Source: DATJFQ01 sp035492775 (GTDB taxonomy: Bacteria; Acidobacteriota; Vicinamibacteria; Vicinamibacterales; 2-12-FULL-66-21). From it: DNA of 64,000 bases. The translations under genes and the position numbers were made by a program. Below the pieces are notes generated by a model that saw only the letters and a program-made list of their open reading frames with translations, ran no database searches and was not told where the DNA came from. The stretch lies in contig DATJIW010000094.1 of NCBI GenBank assembly GCA_035492775.1, positions 1 to 64,000 on the forward strand, given 5' to 3'. Positions 1 to 7,881 of the stretch are shown one piece after another (the stretch's first letter is position 1; each line of letters starts with the position of its first letter).

Positions 1-151
1 TGCCGTAAATCACCATCGCGTTGCGGATGACCAGGCGGCGTGACTGACGGCCGTGGATCGAAGGAGTCGACGGCGGCTGCTGGGCGCCGGCCGCCAACGT
101 GAGCAATCCGAAGCATGCCAGCGCAGTCGCGAGGAGTCGCACACGCGTCAT
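1..151 (-). CDS. Secreted amidohydrolase-like protein, N-terminus only
   Basis: Only the first 50 codons lie in the window; the gene continues beyond base 1. The ATG at 151 opens a clear signal peptide (basic MTRVR, hydrophobic core, AGA cleavage-like site near residue 25). After a Pro/Ser linker comes RRLVIRNAMVIYG, which resembles the first strand of exported metal-dependent amidohydrolases. The gene is divergent from the LOG-family gene 40 bp away, so the two probably share a promoter region. The signal peptide is directly visible; the family is inferred from one short motif and could be wrong. Confidence 0.55.
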   Translation of the reverse strand, partial: MTRVRLLATALACFGLLTLAAGAQQPPSTPSIHGRQSRRLVIRNAMVIYG

Positions 152-191
152 ACGCAGCGGATTCTAACGCACCTGATGATAAATTGGCCGT

Positions 192-1055
192 ATGTCGCAG
201 CAGCCGTTGGCGTATCTGGCTCCGGATTTTCTCGAGAGCGATGAAGCGCGTCCGATCCGCATCCTGTCCGAGTACCTCGAACCGCTGCGGCGCTTCAAGG
301 AGCAGAAGATTCAAGACACCGTCGTCTTCTTCGGATCGGCTCGCGTCGACAGCCGCGAGCGCGCCGAGCGCGCGCTGCGCACGCTGCGGGCGCGCGGCGT
401 CCGCGACGCCGACGAGCACTTTCAGGAGGAGCTGACCAAGACCCGCAAAGCGCTCGAGTGGGCGCGTTACTACGAGGAAGCCCGCGAGCTCGCGCGCCAG
501 CTGACGGCGTGGAGCCAGACGCTCCAATCCGAGCACCACCGCTTCGTCGTCACCTCGGGCGGCGGCCCCGGGATCATGGAAGCGGCCAACCGCGGCGCGC
601 GCGAAGCCGGCGGCAAGACGATCGGCCTGAACATCCGCCTGCCGTTCGAGCAGGGCGCCAACAAGTACATCACTCAGGGGCTGCACCTCGAGTTCCACTA
701 TTTCTTCATGCGCAAGTTCTGGTTCGCGTATCTCGCGAAGGCGCTCGTGATTTTTCCCGGTGGTTTCGGCACGCTCGACGAAATGTTCGAGATCCTCACG
801 CTGGCGCAGACACAAAAGCTCTCGAAGCAGCTGTGCGTCGTCATGTACGGCCGCAAGTACTGGGACGAAATCCTCAATCTGCAGCCAATGGCCGATTGGG
901 GTGCGATCAGTCCCAAGGATCTTGATTTACTGGAGTGGGTGGACACGCCGACAGATGCCTTCGAGTGCCTGCGCAACCACCTGATGACGTATCACCTCGT
1001 ACCCGAGACGTCGCAGGAAACGCAGGCGCCGGGTATCGCCAAGACGAGAGGATGA
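192..1055 (+). CDS. LOG-family (TIGR00730-like) Rossmann-fold hydrolase
   Basis: A 287-residue protein of the LOG/'lysine decarboxylase-like' family, whose studied members release free bases from nucleoside monophosphates (phosphoribohydrolase). The two signatures are present: SGGGPGIMEAANRG at about residues 122-135 and PGGFGTLDE at 189-197, the nucleotide-binding and catalytic loop. It is longer than plant-type LOG proteins (about 200 residues), carrying an extra N-terminal 90 residues with a charged helix, as in the long bacterial subgroup. The ATG at 192 is the first good start. Its stop overlaps the start of the next gene (ATGA), so the two are probably co-translated. The exact substrate cannot be read from sequence. 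Confidence 0.85.
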   Translation: MSQQPLAYLAPDFLESDEARPIRILSEYLEPLRRFKEQKIQDTVVFFGSARVDSRERAERALRTLRARGVRDADEHFQEELTKTRKALEWARYYEEARELARQLTAWSQTLQSEHHRFVVTSGGGPGIMEAANRGAREAGGKTIGLNIRLPFEQGANKYITQGLHLEFHYFFMRKFWFAYLAKALVIFPGGFGTLDEMFEILTLAQTQKLSKQLCVVMYGRKYWDEILNLQPMADWGAISPKDLDLLEWVDTPTDAFECLRNHLMTYHLVPETSQETQAPGIAKTRG

Positions 1056-1534
1056 GCATGGAGCGACAGGAACGCGAACAGCTGATGGCTCAGTACGCCG
1101 ACGGATACCGTGTGGTCGCGGAAGCGCTCGTGAAGATCACGCCCGAGGAACTCGACACCAGGCCGGCGCCGGGCAAGTGGACGGCGCGGGAGATTGTGCA
1201 CCACCTTGGGGACAGCGAAGCGACCGCGGCCATCCGGTTCCGGCGGCTGCTCGCCGAAGATCGCCCGACGATCCACGGCTACGATCAGGACGCCTTCTCG
1301 GCGCGGCTGCACTACGACCGCCCGCACGAAGCGTCTCTGGAACTCTTTCGAGCCTCCCGCGCGAGCACGGCCGAGCTGATGGGATGCCTCTCGGAATCGG
1401 ACTGGCTGCGTGAGGGCACCCACACCGAGGTGGGCCGCTACGGACTCGATACCTGGTTGCGCATCTACGCCCAGCACGCCCATCGCCACGCCGACCAGAT
1501 TCGCGCCGCTCGCGGCGCGGCTGACAAGTCGTAG
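1052..1534 (+). CDS. DinB-fold protein
   Basis: A 160-residue four-helix-bundle protein of the DinB/YfiT superfamily, whose members are often metal-dependent thiol S-transferases or proteins of unknown activity. The expected metal-ligand histidines are visible: a His pair at 50-51 (IVHHLGD), and His142 and His146 in the C-terminal helix (QHAHRHADQ). The sequence around residues 36-45 (RPAPGKWTARE) is the usual lead-in of this family. I take the ATG at 1052, overlapping the previous stop, over upstream starts because similarity begins there. It is one of three DinB-type genes in the window. Confidence 0.8.
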   Translation: MSMERQEREQLMAQYADGYRVVAEALVKITPEELDTRPAPGKWTAREIVHHLGDSEATAAIRFRRLLAEDRPTIHGYDQDAFSARLHYDRPHEASLELFRASRASTAELMGCLSESDWLREGTHTEVGRYGLDTWLRIYAQHAHRHADQIRAARGAADKS

Positions 1535-1561
1535 GCACCGCGAGTAGAGCGTACTGATCCG

Positions 1562-2728
1562 TCAGCGATACAACAGGAAGGGCTGGCGAACGCGCCCGAA
1601 CGCCTCCTCGTCGGCATCCCAGGGCGCGCAAATCTCGTCCGCGGTTTTCCCCGCGTCGACGCCTGTTCTCAGCGCGTCCGAACCATACAGGATGTCGATC
1701 GGCGGCTTCACATGCTCGTACTCGTACGGCGGGTCGCGCCAGGCGAATCGCTCGGGTGCCTGCCGCCGCATTTCGATGAGCAGCTCCACCGAGGCGCGCA
1801 CGGGTTCGAAGGTCCGGCGGTCGGTCACGTGGATCTGGCATCCGCCGCAGCCGGTCTTCGCGTGCTTGTGAAACGTGGGCTCGAAGAACGCCGGCCGGAA
1901 GAATACGCCTGGCAGACGCCGGGCATTCAGCGCACCGGCGAGCCGTTCATCGTCGATCCATGGCGCTCCGATCAATTCGAACGGCCGCGTCGTCCCGCGG
2001 CCCTCTGACACCATCGTGCCTTCGAACAGCACGGCGCCGGGGTACACGATCGCCGTGTCGAGCGTCGGGATGTTCGGCGAGGTGAGGACCCAGGGCAATC
2101 CCGTTTCGTCGAAATACATCGATCGGTGCCACCCTTCCATCCGCACCACGTCCACGGCTGCGCCGATCCCGAACGCGTCGTTGAACAGCCGCGCCAGCTC
2201 TCCAATCGTCATGCCGTGGCGCATCGGAATCGGAAACTGTCCGACGAACGACTCGTATCCGGGCACGAGCGCTGGCCCCTCGACTTGTTCGCCTCCGACG
2301 GGATTGGGGCGGTCGCACACGACCACGCGGATGCCGTGGCGGCGCGCCGCGCGCATGCAATTCGCCATCGTGTAGATGTATGTGTAAATCCGCGTCCCGA
2401 CGTCCTGCAGATCGATGACGAGCACGTCGATGTCTTTCAGCATCTCGGTCGTCGGCTCGCGCGTCTCGCTGTAGAGCGAAAACACGGGAAGGCGGCGCCG
2501 CTCGTCGCGCCCGTGCGCCGACTCGATCATGTTTTCCTGCACGTCGGAGTGAAAGCCGTGCTGCGGCCCGAACACGGCCGAAACGCGGCAATCCGCGTCG
2601 AGCAGTCGATCGACGACGTGGCGGAAGGCCCGATCGATCGAGGCCGGATTGCAGACGATACCGACGCGCTGGCCGGCGATGAGGCCCGAGTCCGGGCCGT
2701 CGACGAGACGATCGATGCCGAGTTGCAC
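1562..2728 (-). CDS. namZ: NamZ-like exo-beta-N-acetylmuramidase (DUF1343)
   Basis: A 388-residue protein with the features of the DUF1343/GH171 family, whose characterised member NamZ removes terminal N-acetylmuramic acid in peptidoglycan recycling. Visible landmarks are the opening RVGIVCNPASIDR, FGPQHGFHSD near residue 55, VLVIDLQDVGTRIYTY near 105, and VCDRPNPVGG near 140. The start is GTG at 2728, only seven bases after the preceding co-directional gene. No signal peptide is seen in this reading, although many relatives are exported, so either the enzyme is cytoplasmic or the true start differs. The family call is firm; the substrate is taken from known members. Confidence 0.85.
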   Translation of the reverse strand: MQLGIDRLVDGPDSGLIAGQRVGIVCNPASIDRAFRHVVDRLLDADCRVSAVFGPQHGFHSDVQENMIESAHGRDERRRLPVFSLYSETREPTTEMLKDIDVLVIDLQDVGTRIYTYIYTMANCMRAARRHGIRVVVCDRPNPVGGEQVEGPALVPGYESFVGQFPIPMRHGMTIGELARLFNDAFGIGAAVDVVRMEGWHRSMYFDETGLPWVLTSPNIPTLDTAIVYPGAVLFEGTMVSEGRGTTRPFELIGAPWIDDERLAGALNARRLPGVFFRPAFFEPTFHKHAKTGCGGCQIHVTDRRTFEPVRASVELLIEMRRQAPERFAWRDPPYEYEHVKPPIDILYGSDALRTGVDAGKTADEICAPWDADEEAFGRVRQPFLLYR

Positions 2729-2735
2729 GAACCGA

Positions 2736-3275
2736 TTATAGAGGCCGGCGCGTGCGGAGGTGAGAAGCGAGCGCGGCTGCCTCCATCGCGTCGCCGTACG
2801 TGTTGAAGCGGAGCCGCATCCCGTCGTCCGCCGACCGAACGAGCAGCAGATCGCGCTGCACCTGCGCGACGTCGCGTACGCCGTGCCACGGCACTGCGGC
2901 GAACTTCGCGCCTCCGACGAACACGGCCCGGGTCGACGTCAGCAGCACGCGTCCGCTGGCCTGAGCGTGGTCGTCGGGGAGCGTTGCCGGAGCGCTGAAA
3001 TGACAAGCCTCGCGGCCCACGACTTTGTGCGTCGTGTCGATGCGCGGAACGCGGCCCGCCTCGAGCTCGGCGGCGAGTGCGATCAGCCGTTCCAGCCCCT
3101 CGAGCATCTCATGCTCGATCTCCAGATCGGTTCCGAGCGCCGGATCCGATGTGAGCGACGACCGAAGTTCTGCCACTGCAGCCGCGTCTCGCGCGCGGGT
3201 GGCTTCTTCCCATCGATGACGCCAACGGGCCAGGGGCGATCGCTCGGCGCGTTTGAACCAGTCCTTGAATCCCAT
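2736..3275 (-). CDS. Hypothetical protein, first gene of the namZ pair
   Basis: A 179-residue soluble protein that I do not recognise. The start chosen is the ATG at 3275 (MGFKDWFKRAER), which gives an amphipathic N-terminus; an upstream start adds a poorly conserved-looking extension. The first half is helical and charged; the second half (from about residue 95) has alternating short strands (GRVLLTSTRAVFVGG, RDLLLVRSADD) reminiscent of a PH-like or GRAM-like sheet. There is no signal peptide or membrane segment. It sits directly upstream of namZ on the same strand with a seven-base gap, so they are probably one operon. Confidence 0.6.
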   Translation of the reverse strand: MGFKDWFKRAERSPLARWRHRWEEATRARDAAAVAELRSSLTSDPALGTDLEIEHEMLEGLERLIALAAELEAGRVPRIDTTHKVVGREACHFSAPATLPDDHAQASGRVLLTSTRAVFVGGAKFAAVPWHGVRDVAQVQRDLLLVRSADDGMRLRFNTYGDAMEAAALASHLRTRRPL

Positions 3276-3543
3276 GTGTCGATATGAACGGGATGAGTGG
3301 GCCCCGCCTCTTGTCTCCCGAACAAGTATCCGATTCTGAAAGCGATCCGCCAAACGCCGCTTCCGCAGCTCGATCTGGCGACCTGATTAGGGACGGAAAA
3401 ATCTATGGAACACAGCGCTAATGAAACTGTCCTGCTTGAACTAACTGCCGTTTTTCGTGTTGAATACGGCCGACTCAGCCCACACGGGCAGGAACGGTAT
3501 TTAAGGGCGGAATCAATCGCAATCAAGCCGCCTGGGAGACTTC

Positions 3544-3897
3544 ATGGCGCGTGTCCGTATTCGAAAGTCGGCGAGGCCGATGCAGGACATCTTTGCGCCG
3601 ACCAAAGGCGGCGGTCGGCCGCCGGGCCGGCGTCCGGGACGGCCGCCGATTCACGACGAGGCATGGACGAAGGTCACGGTCGTCCTTTTCAACCGTCAGA
3701 TCGTGTTTCTCGACAGGCTGGCTGCGAACATCCGCGCACAGAGCGGGGCGGCGATCAGTCGGGCTCAGTTGATCCGCGCTCTCCTGGACGCGGTCACCGA
3801 CAGCGATGTCGACCTGACGACCGCAAGTTCGGAAGCGGATCTGAAGGCCGCCCTCCTCGCTCGTCTGGGCCGTTATCGCTTGACCGCAGTCGAGTAG
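3544..3897 (+). CDS. Small ribbon-helix-helix DNA-binding protein with basic arm
   Basis: A 117-residue protein. The N-terminal 40 residues are basic and contain an AT-hook-like core (RRPGRPPIH). They are followed by a pattern typical of the ribbon-helix-helix fold: a strand KVTVVLF, helix A NRQIVFLDRLAANIR, and helix B ISRAQLIRALLDAV. The last 35 residues are acidic then helical. A transcriptional or plasmid-type regulator is likely, but no partner gene is adjacent. The upstream 270 bp are noticeably more A/T-rich than the neighbourhood and hold no other convincing gene. The fold call is from pattern only. Confidence 0.65.
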   Translation: MARVRIRKSARPMQDIFAPTKGGGRPPGRRPGRPPIHDEAWTKVTVVLFNRQIVFLDRLAANIRAQSGAAISRAQLIRALLDAVTDSDVDLTTASSEADLKAALLARLGRYRLTAVE

Positions 3898-3992
3898 TAC
3901 CACCGCTTCGGCCTCGACGCCCGCCTCCGGACTGTTCATCCGCGTCTCTGTCATCGTCCGTCGTGCGTTCCGCGTCCCGCTATGATTTTGGG

Positions 3993-4397
3993 ATGCGGGC
4001 GTTTCTCGTGCTGCTCCTCCTCCTCGGGTTTCCGCCGACACAGACGGACTACGTCTTCGTCAAACCGGGTGCAAAGGTCTATCACCAGGCGAATTGTCCT
4101 CAATTGACCGGCGCGAAAGGTGTCGTTGCGATGACGCGGACGCAGGCGGAGGCGCGCGGACTGACTCCGGACCCCGCATGTGACGCCGCTACGCATCCGC
4201 GCGAGGAAAAGCCTAAGCCGCCACCCGTGTTCGTGTACGTGCAGCGGGGCGGGAAGTACTATCACCGCGAGCATTGCGCGAACGCCGGCGCATCGCCGAA
4301 GCGGATCTCGCTGGACGAAGCTGCGAAGAAATACTGGCCATGCCCGGTGTGCAAGCCGCCGATCAGGAAGCGATCGGACTCGGGATCGGGGGGATGA
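3993..4397 (+). CDS. Exported protein with two Ada-like Cys/His zinc-finger repeats
   Basis: A 134-residue protein with a short signal peptide (MRAFLVLLLLLGFPP) followed by two copies of a small domain. Copy one has the pattern YHxxxC (His31, Cys35) and then a lone Cys63. Copy two is complete: His91, Cys95, Cys117 and Cys120 (PCPVC). This resembles the Ada-type metal-binding module often found at the ends of exported nucleases and lipoproteins. A TATGAT box at 3981-3986 lies seven bases before the ATG, which suggests a leaderless message. The last 35 bp overlap tail-to-tail with the kinase gene on the other strand. Confidence 0.6.
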   Translation: MRAFLVLLLLLGFPPTQTDYVFVKPGAKVYHQANCPQLTGAKGVVAMTRTQAEARGLTPDPACDAATHPREEKPKPPPVFVYVQRGGKYYHREHCANAGASPKRISLDEAAKKYWPCPVCKPPIRKRSDSGSGG

Positions 4398-4848
4398 AAG
4401 GTATTTCCTCAAACGTGCGATCGACCGCGACGCGGTACGCGTGCAGCTCGTGGAAGCCTTCGGACAGCTGCGGCGGCTCGAGGCGCTTCGCTTTCGTGAA
4501 AATCGCGACCTTGGGCACCTTCCCACGTCCTTCGCGCCGTTCGTTCCGGGCGATCGCCTCGCGGGTCGACGCGACGATGTAGATGCCAATCACTCGCGCA
4601 CCGCAGGCCTTTGCAATCTCGATGATGGATGCCCGATCGGCAGCCGACACATTCGTGTTGTCGACGGCGACGGCGCGTCCGTCTGCGAGCGCCGCGCGAA
4701 TGGCCGCATCCTGGCGCGCCTGCTTGTCGCGCGCCGACGCCGGCAGCCGATCCTTGCTGATGTGGAGGTGCGTGCCCGACAGTCGCTGCTCGTAGAACGT
4801 CGTCTTGCCGGCACCCGGGAGCCCGATCAAGACGACGCAGTCGGACAT
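4363..4848 (-). CDS. P-loop kinase of the polynucleotide-kinase/zeta-toxin-like type
   Basis: A 161-residue AAA_33-type P-loop kinase. Walker A is GLPGAGKTT at residues 9-17. The middle has ISKDRL and VDNTNVSAADR, as in T4 polynucleotide kinase-like and Pnkp-like kinase domains, where the Asp and Asn help position the phosphate acceptor. The C-terminus has an arginine-rich lid (AIARNERREGRGKVP). No toxin or phosphatase domain is fused. The substrate may be a polynucleotide 5' end or a small molecule. It follows a small zinc-ribbon gene after nine bases, which suggests an operon. Confidence 0.75.
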   Translation of the reverse strand: MSDCVVLIGLPGAGKTTFYEQRLSGTHLHISKDRLPASARDKQARQDAAIRAALADGRAVAVDNTNVSAADRASIIEIAKACGARVIGIYIVASTREAIARNERREGRGKVPKVAIFTKAKRLEPPQLSEGFHELHAYRVAVDRTFEEIPFIPPIPSPIAS

Positions 4849-4857
4849 AGCCGCGGG

Positions 4858-5055
4858 CTACTTGTCGCCGCTGACGCGGCGCTTCACGCGCGTTGCCGCA
4901 GTGGGAAACGCGACGACCTTTGCCTGGCGCTTCGGGCGTGCCACAAGCCAGGTACGCTCGCAATCCTGACACTCGTACTCGTAGAGGCCGTGCGCCGGAA
5001 GCCGCGCGCGGATTCTCGAGGACGTGCAGAAGGGGCACAGGGTGGGGCCGGGCAT
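4858..5055 (-). CDS. Small zinc-ribbon protein
   Basis: A 65-residue protein beginning MPGPTLCPFC. Two CxxC pairs (CPFC near residue 8 and CQDC near 30) form a likely zinc ribbon, followed by a basic tail with repeated KR. The ATG at 5055 is preferred over a TTG 36 bases upstream. It is probably an RNA- or DNA-binding accessory of the kinase gene that follows on the same strand, but this is inference. Confidence 0.55.
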   Translation of the reverse strand: MPGPTLCPFCTSSRIRARLPAHGLYEYECQDCERTWLVARPKRQAKVVAFPTAATRVKRRVSGDK

Positions 5056-5135
5056 GCCACCAGTGTTCGTCCGGAACGGTCCGTTGCGCAAGCGTTACGT
5101 GCAAGTCATTGTCCCGTATGAACTTACTCGGTTGA

Positions 5136-5164
5136 TTGACAGGCAGGAACTGGCCGGTTAGCGT
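5136..5164 (+). promoter_or_regulatory. Predicted sigma-70-type promoter of the VKOR-DsbA gene
   Basis: A perfect -35 TTGACA at 5136-5141 is followed by a 17-base spacer and a weak -10 TAGCGT at 5159-5164. The predicted start of transcription (about 5171) is two bases before the ATG at 5173, so the message would be leaderless. Confidence 0.45.
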
Positions 5165-5172
5165 GGAATCAC

Positions 5173-6354
5173 ATGACACAACGTGCATCGTCCTTGTTGC
5201 TGGCCTTCTTTGCGGCGCTCGGGTTGGCTGCCTCCGCGACCGCCACCTGGGTGCACTACAACCTGATTCGAAACCCGGAAGCCACGTCGTTCTGCGACGT
5301 CAGCGCGCGTGTGTCGTGCAAGCAGGCCTATCTCAGTCAGTACGGAACTTTTGCCGGCGCCCCGGTTGCCTTGTGGGGGGCGTGCTTCTTTGCGTTCGTG
5401 CTGCTCCTGCTCTGGGGCGCCCGTAGATCTCCCAGGCTGAGCGAAAACGCTCCCGGTTACATCTTCGGCCTCTCCACGATCGGGCTGGCGTTCGTGCTCT
5501 ATCTCGCGTACGCATCCTTCTTCGTCCTCAAGGAGATCTGTCCGCTCTGCGTGACGACGTATCTGGCGGTGATCGGGTTGTTCGTCGCATCCGGCTCGGG
5601 GAACACTGCCTCGATGCCGACGGTCGCGGGACGAGCGCTGCGCGATCTCGGCGCGCTCGTCGCGAGTCCGATCGCGCTTATTGTGGCGATCCTGTTCGCG
5701 GGCGGCGTTGCGTCCGCGGTCGCGTGGTTCCCCCGGCCGGAAGAGCGACCGGTCGTCGCTCCCCAGCCGCTCACCGACGATCAGAAGGAGGATCTCGAAC
5801 ACTGGTGGAACGTGCAGCCTCGAGTGACGCTCCCGATCTCGAACGATGGCGCCAAGGTACTGCTGGTGAAATTCAGCGACTATCAGTGTCCCGGCTGCCG
5901 GGCGACGTATTTTGCCTATGAGCCGCTGCTGGCGAAATACAAGGATCGCCCGCAGGACTTCAAGTACGTGCTGCAGCACTTTCCGCTCAGCGCCGAGTGC
6001 AACCCGGCGGTGAAAGCCGTGGTGCATCCCGCGTCATGCACCGCGGCGGCCGCCGTCGTGATGGCGGAGTCGAAAGGCACCGCGGCGAAACTGAACGACT
6101 GGCTGTTCCTGCACCAGGATCAACTCAGTCCCGCGCGCGTGCGCGATGCGGCGAAGGATGTCGGCGGAATTCCGGACTTCAACGCCGGCTTGACGAATGC
6201 AATGGCCGAGGTCCGCCGTGAGGGAACGCTCGGCGGCGATCTCCACGTCGATCAGACGCCGACCTTCTTCCTCAACGGCCGGCGGATCGCGCCAGCCGTC
6301 ACGCCTGAGGCGATGGATTTCCTGATCGGACTCGAACTGAAAAATTCGAAATAG
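5173..6354 (+). CDS. Vitamin K epoxide reductase (VKOR)-DsbA-like fusion
   Basis: A 393-residue membrane oxidoreductase that would make and pass on disulfides in the periplasm. The N-terminal 180 residues are a four/five-helix VKOR domain with the loop cysteines Cys41 and Cys49 and the quinone-linked pair Cys123-Pro-Leu-Cys126. After a last membrane helix (about 165-187) comes a periplasmic thioredoxin-fold domain of the DsbA type with active site Cys239-Pro-Gly-Cys242 (SDYQCPGCR) and the cis-Pro loop QTPTFFLNG near the C-terminus. The fusion replaces a DsbA/DsbB pair, an arrangement known in several phyla. It is convergent with the next gene. Confidence 0.9.
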   Translation: MTQRASSLLLAFFAALGLAASATATWVHYNLIRNPEATSFCDVSARVSCKQAYLSQYGTFAGAPVALWGACFFAFVLLLLWGARRSPRLSENAPGYIFGLSTIGLAFVLYLAYASFFVLKEICPLCVTTYLAVIGLFVASGSGNTASMPTVAGRALRDLGALVASPIALIVAILFAGGVASAVAWFPRPEERPVVAPQPLTDDQKEDLEHWWNVQPRVTLPISNDGAKVLLVKFSDYQCPGCRATYFAYEPLLAKYKDRPQDFKYVLQHFPLSAECNPAVKAVVHPASCTAAAAVVMAESKGTAAKLNDWLFLHQDQLSPARVRDAAKDVGGIPDFNAGLTNAMAEVRREGTLGGDLHVDQTPTFFLNGRRIAPAVTPEAMDFLIGLELKNSK

Positions 6355-6366
6355 TCGCTGTGGCGG

Positions 6367-6825
6367 CTATCTGGTCGACGTCGCTCGAAGCGCCCATCGG
6401 CCCTGCAGGCCGGCGCTGTGCCACGCGCCGGTCACCTGCGTTTCGAGCGTGGAGCGGAGAAGATCCGCGAACGTCGCCGGCGCGTGTTCGACGTCCGCTC
6501 GCCAGGTTCCCGACCGCAGCGTGTCACTGCCTGCGCCGCGAGCCGACCATGTCCCGCTCCACGTGCCGGCCGTTCGCGTGGCGGACCACGTTCCTTGAGC
6601 GGCGGCTTTTCCGTTTGCGCCGAACAGCGTCCACGTGCCAGCCGCGGCCTCAGGACTCTCGGCCCGGAGCTGAGCCGACCAGCTGCCCTGCAGGGCGGGT
6701 TTCGTTCCGATCGTCGCCGCCCACGTTCCGCGCAGCGATGACGCGGGCTGCTGTCGTGCAGCGGCAGCCGGAATGGTGATCAGCACGAGCGATGCGCACA
6801 CGAGGTTTCTCGCGAGTCCCGGCAT
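6367..6825 (-). CDS. Exported Trp-rich repeat protein
   Basis: A 152-residue protein with a signal peptide from the ATG at 6825 (MPGLARNLVC, hydrophobic stretch to about residue 22). The rest is built from repeats of the type GTWSA or GSWSA, spaced about 10-20 residues, giving seven or more Gly-x-Trp motifs. These look like short beta-strands of a small barrel or sandwich. I do not recognise a named family. The gene lies 29 bases downstream of the PKD-like repeat gene on the same strand, so the two exported proteins are probably made together. Confidence 0.6.
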   Translation of the reverse strand: MPGLARNLVCASLVLITIPAAAARQQPASSLRGTWAATIGTKPALQGSWSAQLRAESPEAAAGTWTLFGANGKAAAQGTWSATRTAGTWSGTWSARGAGSDTLRSGTWRADVEHAPATFADLLRSTLETQVTGAWHSAGLQGRWALRATSTR

Positions 6826-6854
6826 GGGTCGACATTGTCGCCGAAGTGCCGCGG

Positions 6855-7715
6855 TCAGCGCACCACGAGCTGCAAGTCCGCGTAGCCGTCGCATGGATCC
6901 TCGGGCCATGCCGACACGTACACGGTGCCGTCGTACGAATAGCTGTGGTAGGCGCGAAGGGGAAGACGACCCGACAACACCACGTTCTCACCGTCGCCGA
7001 AATCAATCGTGACGCGACAGGCGCCCGTGCCTGACACCACGACCAGCGTGCGGACGCCCAGCCGCGTCGGGGCGGGAGAGACGTCCACGCGAGTGACGCT
7101 TCCGGGCGTTCGAGAGGAATCTGCTACCTGGAGCCGACGGGAAGCGCCACCCGAACACGGTGCGATGGGCGACACGACCACGGGGTACTCGTCGGCGACC
7201 GCATATGTGTGCTCGACAGACTGTGGCAGCGCGCCGGAGACGCGCTGCTGATTGCCATCGCCGAAGCTGATGTCGAAGGCGCAGCTCCGTGTCCCGTTGA
7301 CCGTGATCTTCACGGCTCGTCGGACGAGAGCCGTCGCGGGGTCGAAGTTGACCGCCGTGATGGCTCCGGCCGGCTCTGCCGCGGGCGGTCGGGGCGGGCC
7401 GCTGATAGTGATCCTGCCGATGGCTTCGCCGGCGCAGTTCCCCATCCCGACAGCCTTGATCGTGTAGGTGCCGCCGTACTCGTAGGTGTGGCCTTTTGTG
7501 ATTGGCAGGCGCTCCGTCGCGTACGTGATCGCGGTGCCGTCGCCGTAATCGATGTTGACGGCGCCGCACGGACTCGTACCGGTGACGTCCACCGCAATCT
7601 GCTGTCCGGCCCGTCCAGACCGGGTGACCGACACACCTTTCACGGTTCCGCGCTGAGGTGGTCCCATCAACGTCAGACCGATGAGACACGCGATTGACGT
7701 GAGCGTCGTGTTCAT
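6855..7715 (-). CDS. Exported protein with three PKD-like repeats
   Basis: A 286-residue protein with a signal peptide starting at the ATG 7715 (MNTTLTSIACLIGLTLMG). Three related domains follow, at about residues 35-110, 125-195 and 205-286. Each has a cysteine before a DYGDG, SFGDG or DFGDG motif and a HTY/HSY strand about 20 residues later, the hallmark of PKD-type Ig-like domains. Each domain also ends with a second Cys, so an internal disulfide per repeat is likely. It may bind surface polysaccharide or protein. It is co-directional with the Trp-rich repeat gene. Confidence 0.7.
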   Translation of the reverse strand: MNTTLTSIACLIGLTLMGPPQRGTVKGVSVTRSGRAGQQIAVDVTGTSPCGAVNIDYGDGTAITYATERLPITKGHTYEYGGTYTIKAVGMGNCAGEAIGRITISGPPRPPAAEPAGAITAVNFDPATALVRRAVKITVNGTRSCAFDISFGDGNQQRVSGALPQSVEHTYAVADEYPVVVSPIAPCSGGASRRLQVADSSRTPGSVTRVDVSPAPTRLGVRTLVVVSGTGACRVTIDFGDGENVVLSGRLPLRAYHSYSYDGTVYVSAWPEDPCDGYADLQLVVR

Positions 7716-7881
7716 ACTCTGCCGTGCCGCGCGACCACGATGTCGCGCGGCTCTCAATTGCAACGAAAGTGCCTACCCGTCAGAATCCGCCCGACATATT
7801 GAACGCATCGTCAGACCGAAGCACGTCAATTCGAATGACCAGGTTCGGCAGCGCTCCCCCATGTTCGGGGTCTGGACTCCT

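Noticed and set aside
3405..3992. Upstream extension of the exported Cys/His protein
   Set aside because: It overlaps the ribbon-helix-helix gene in another frame; the signal peptide at 3993 marks the true start.
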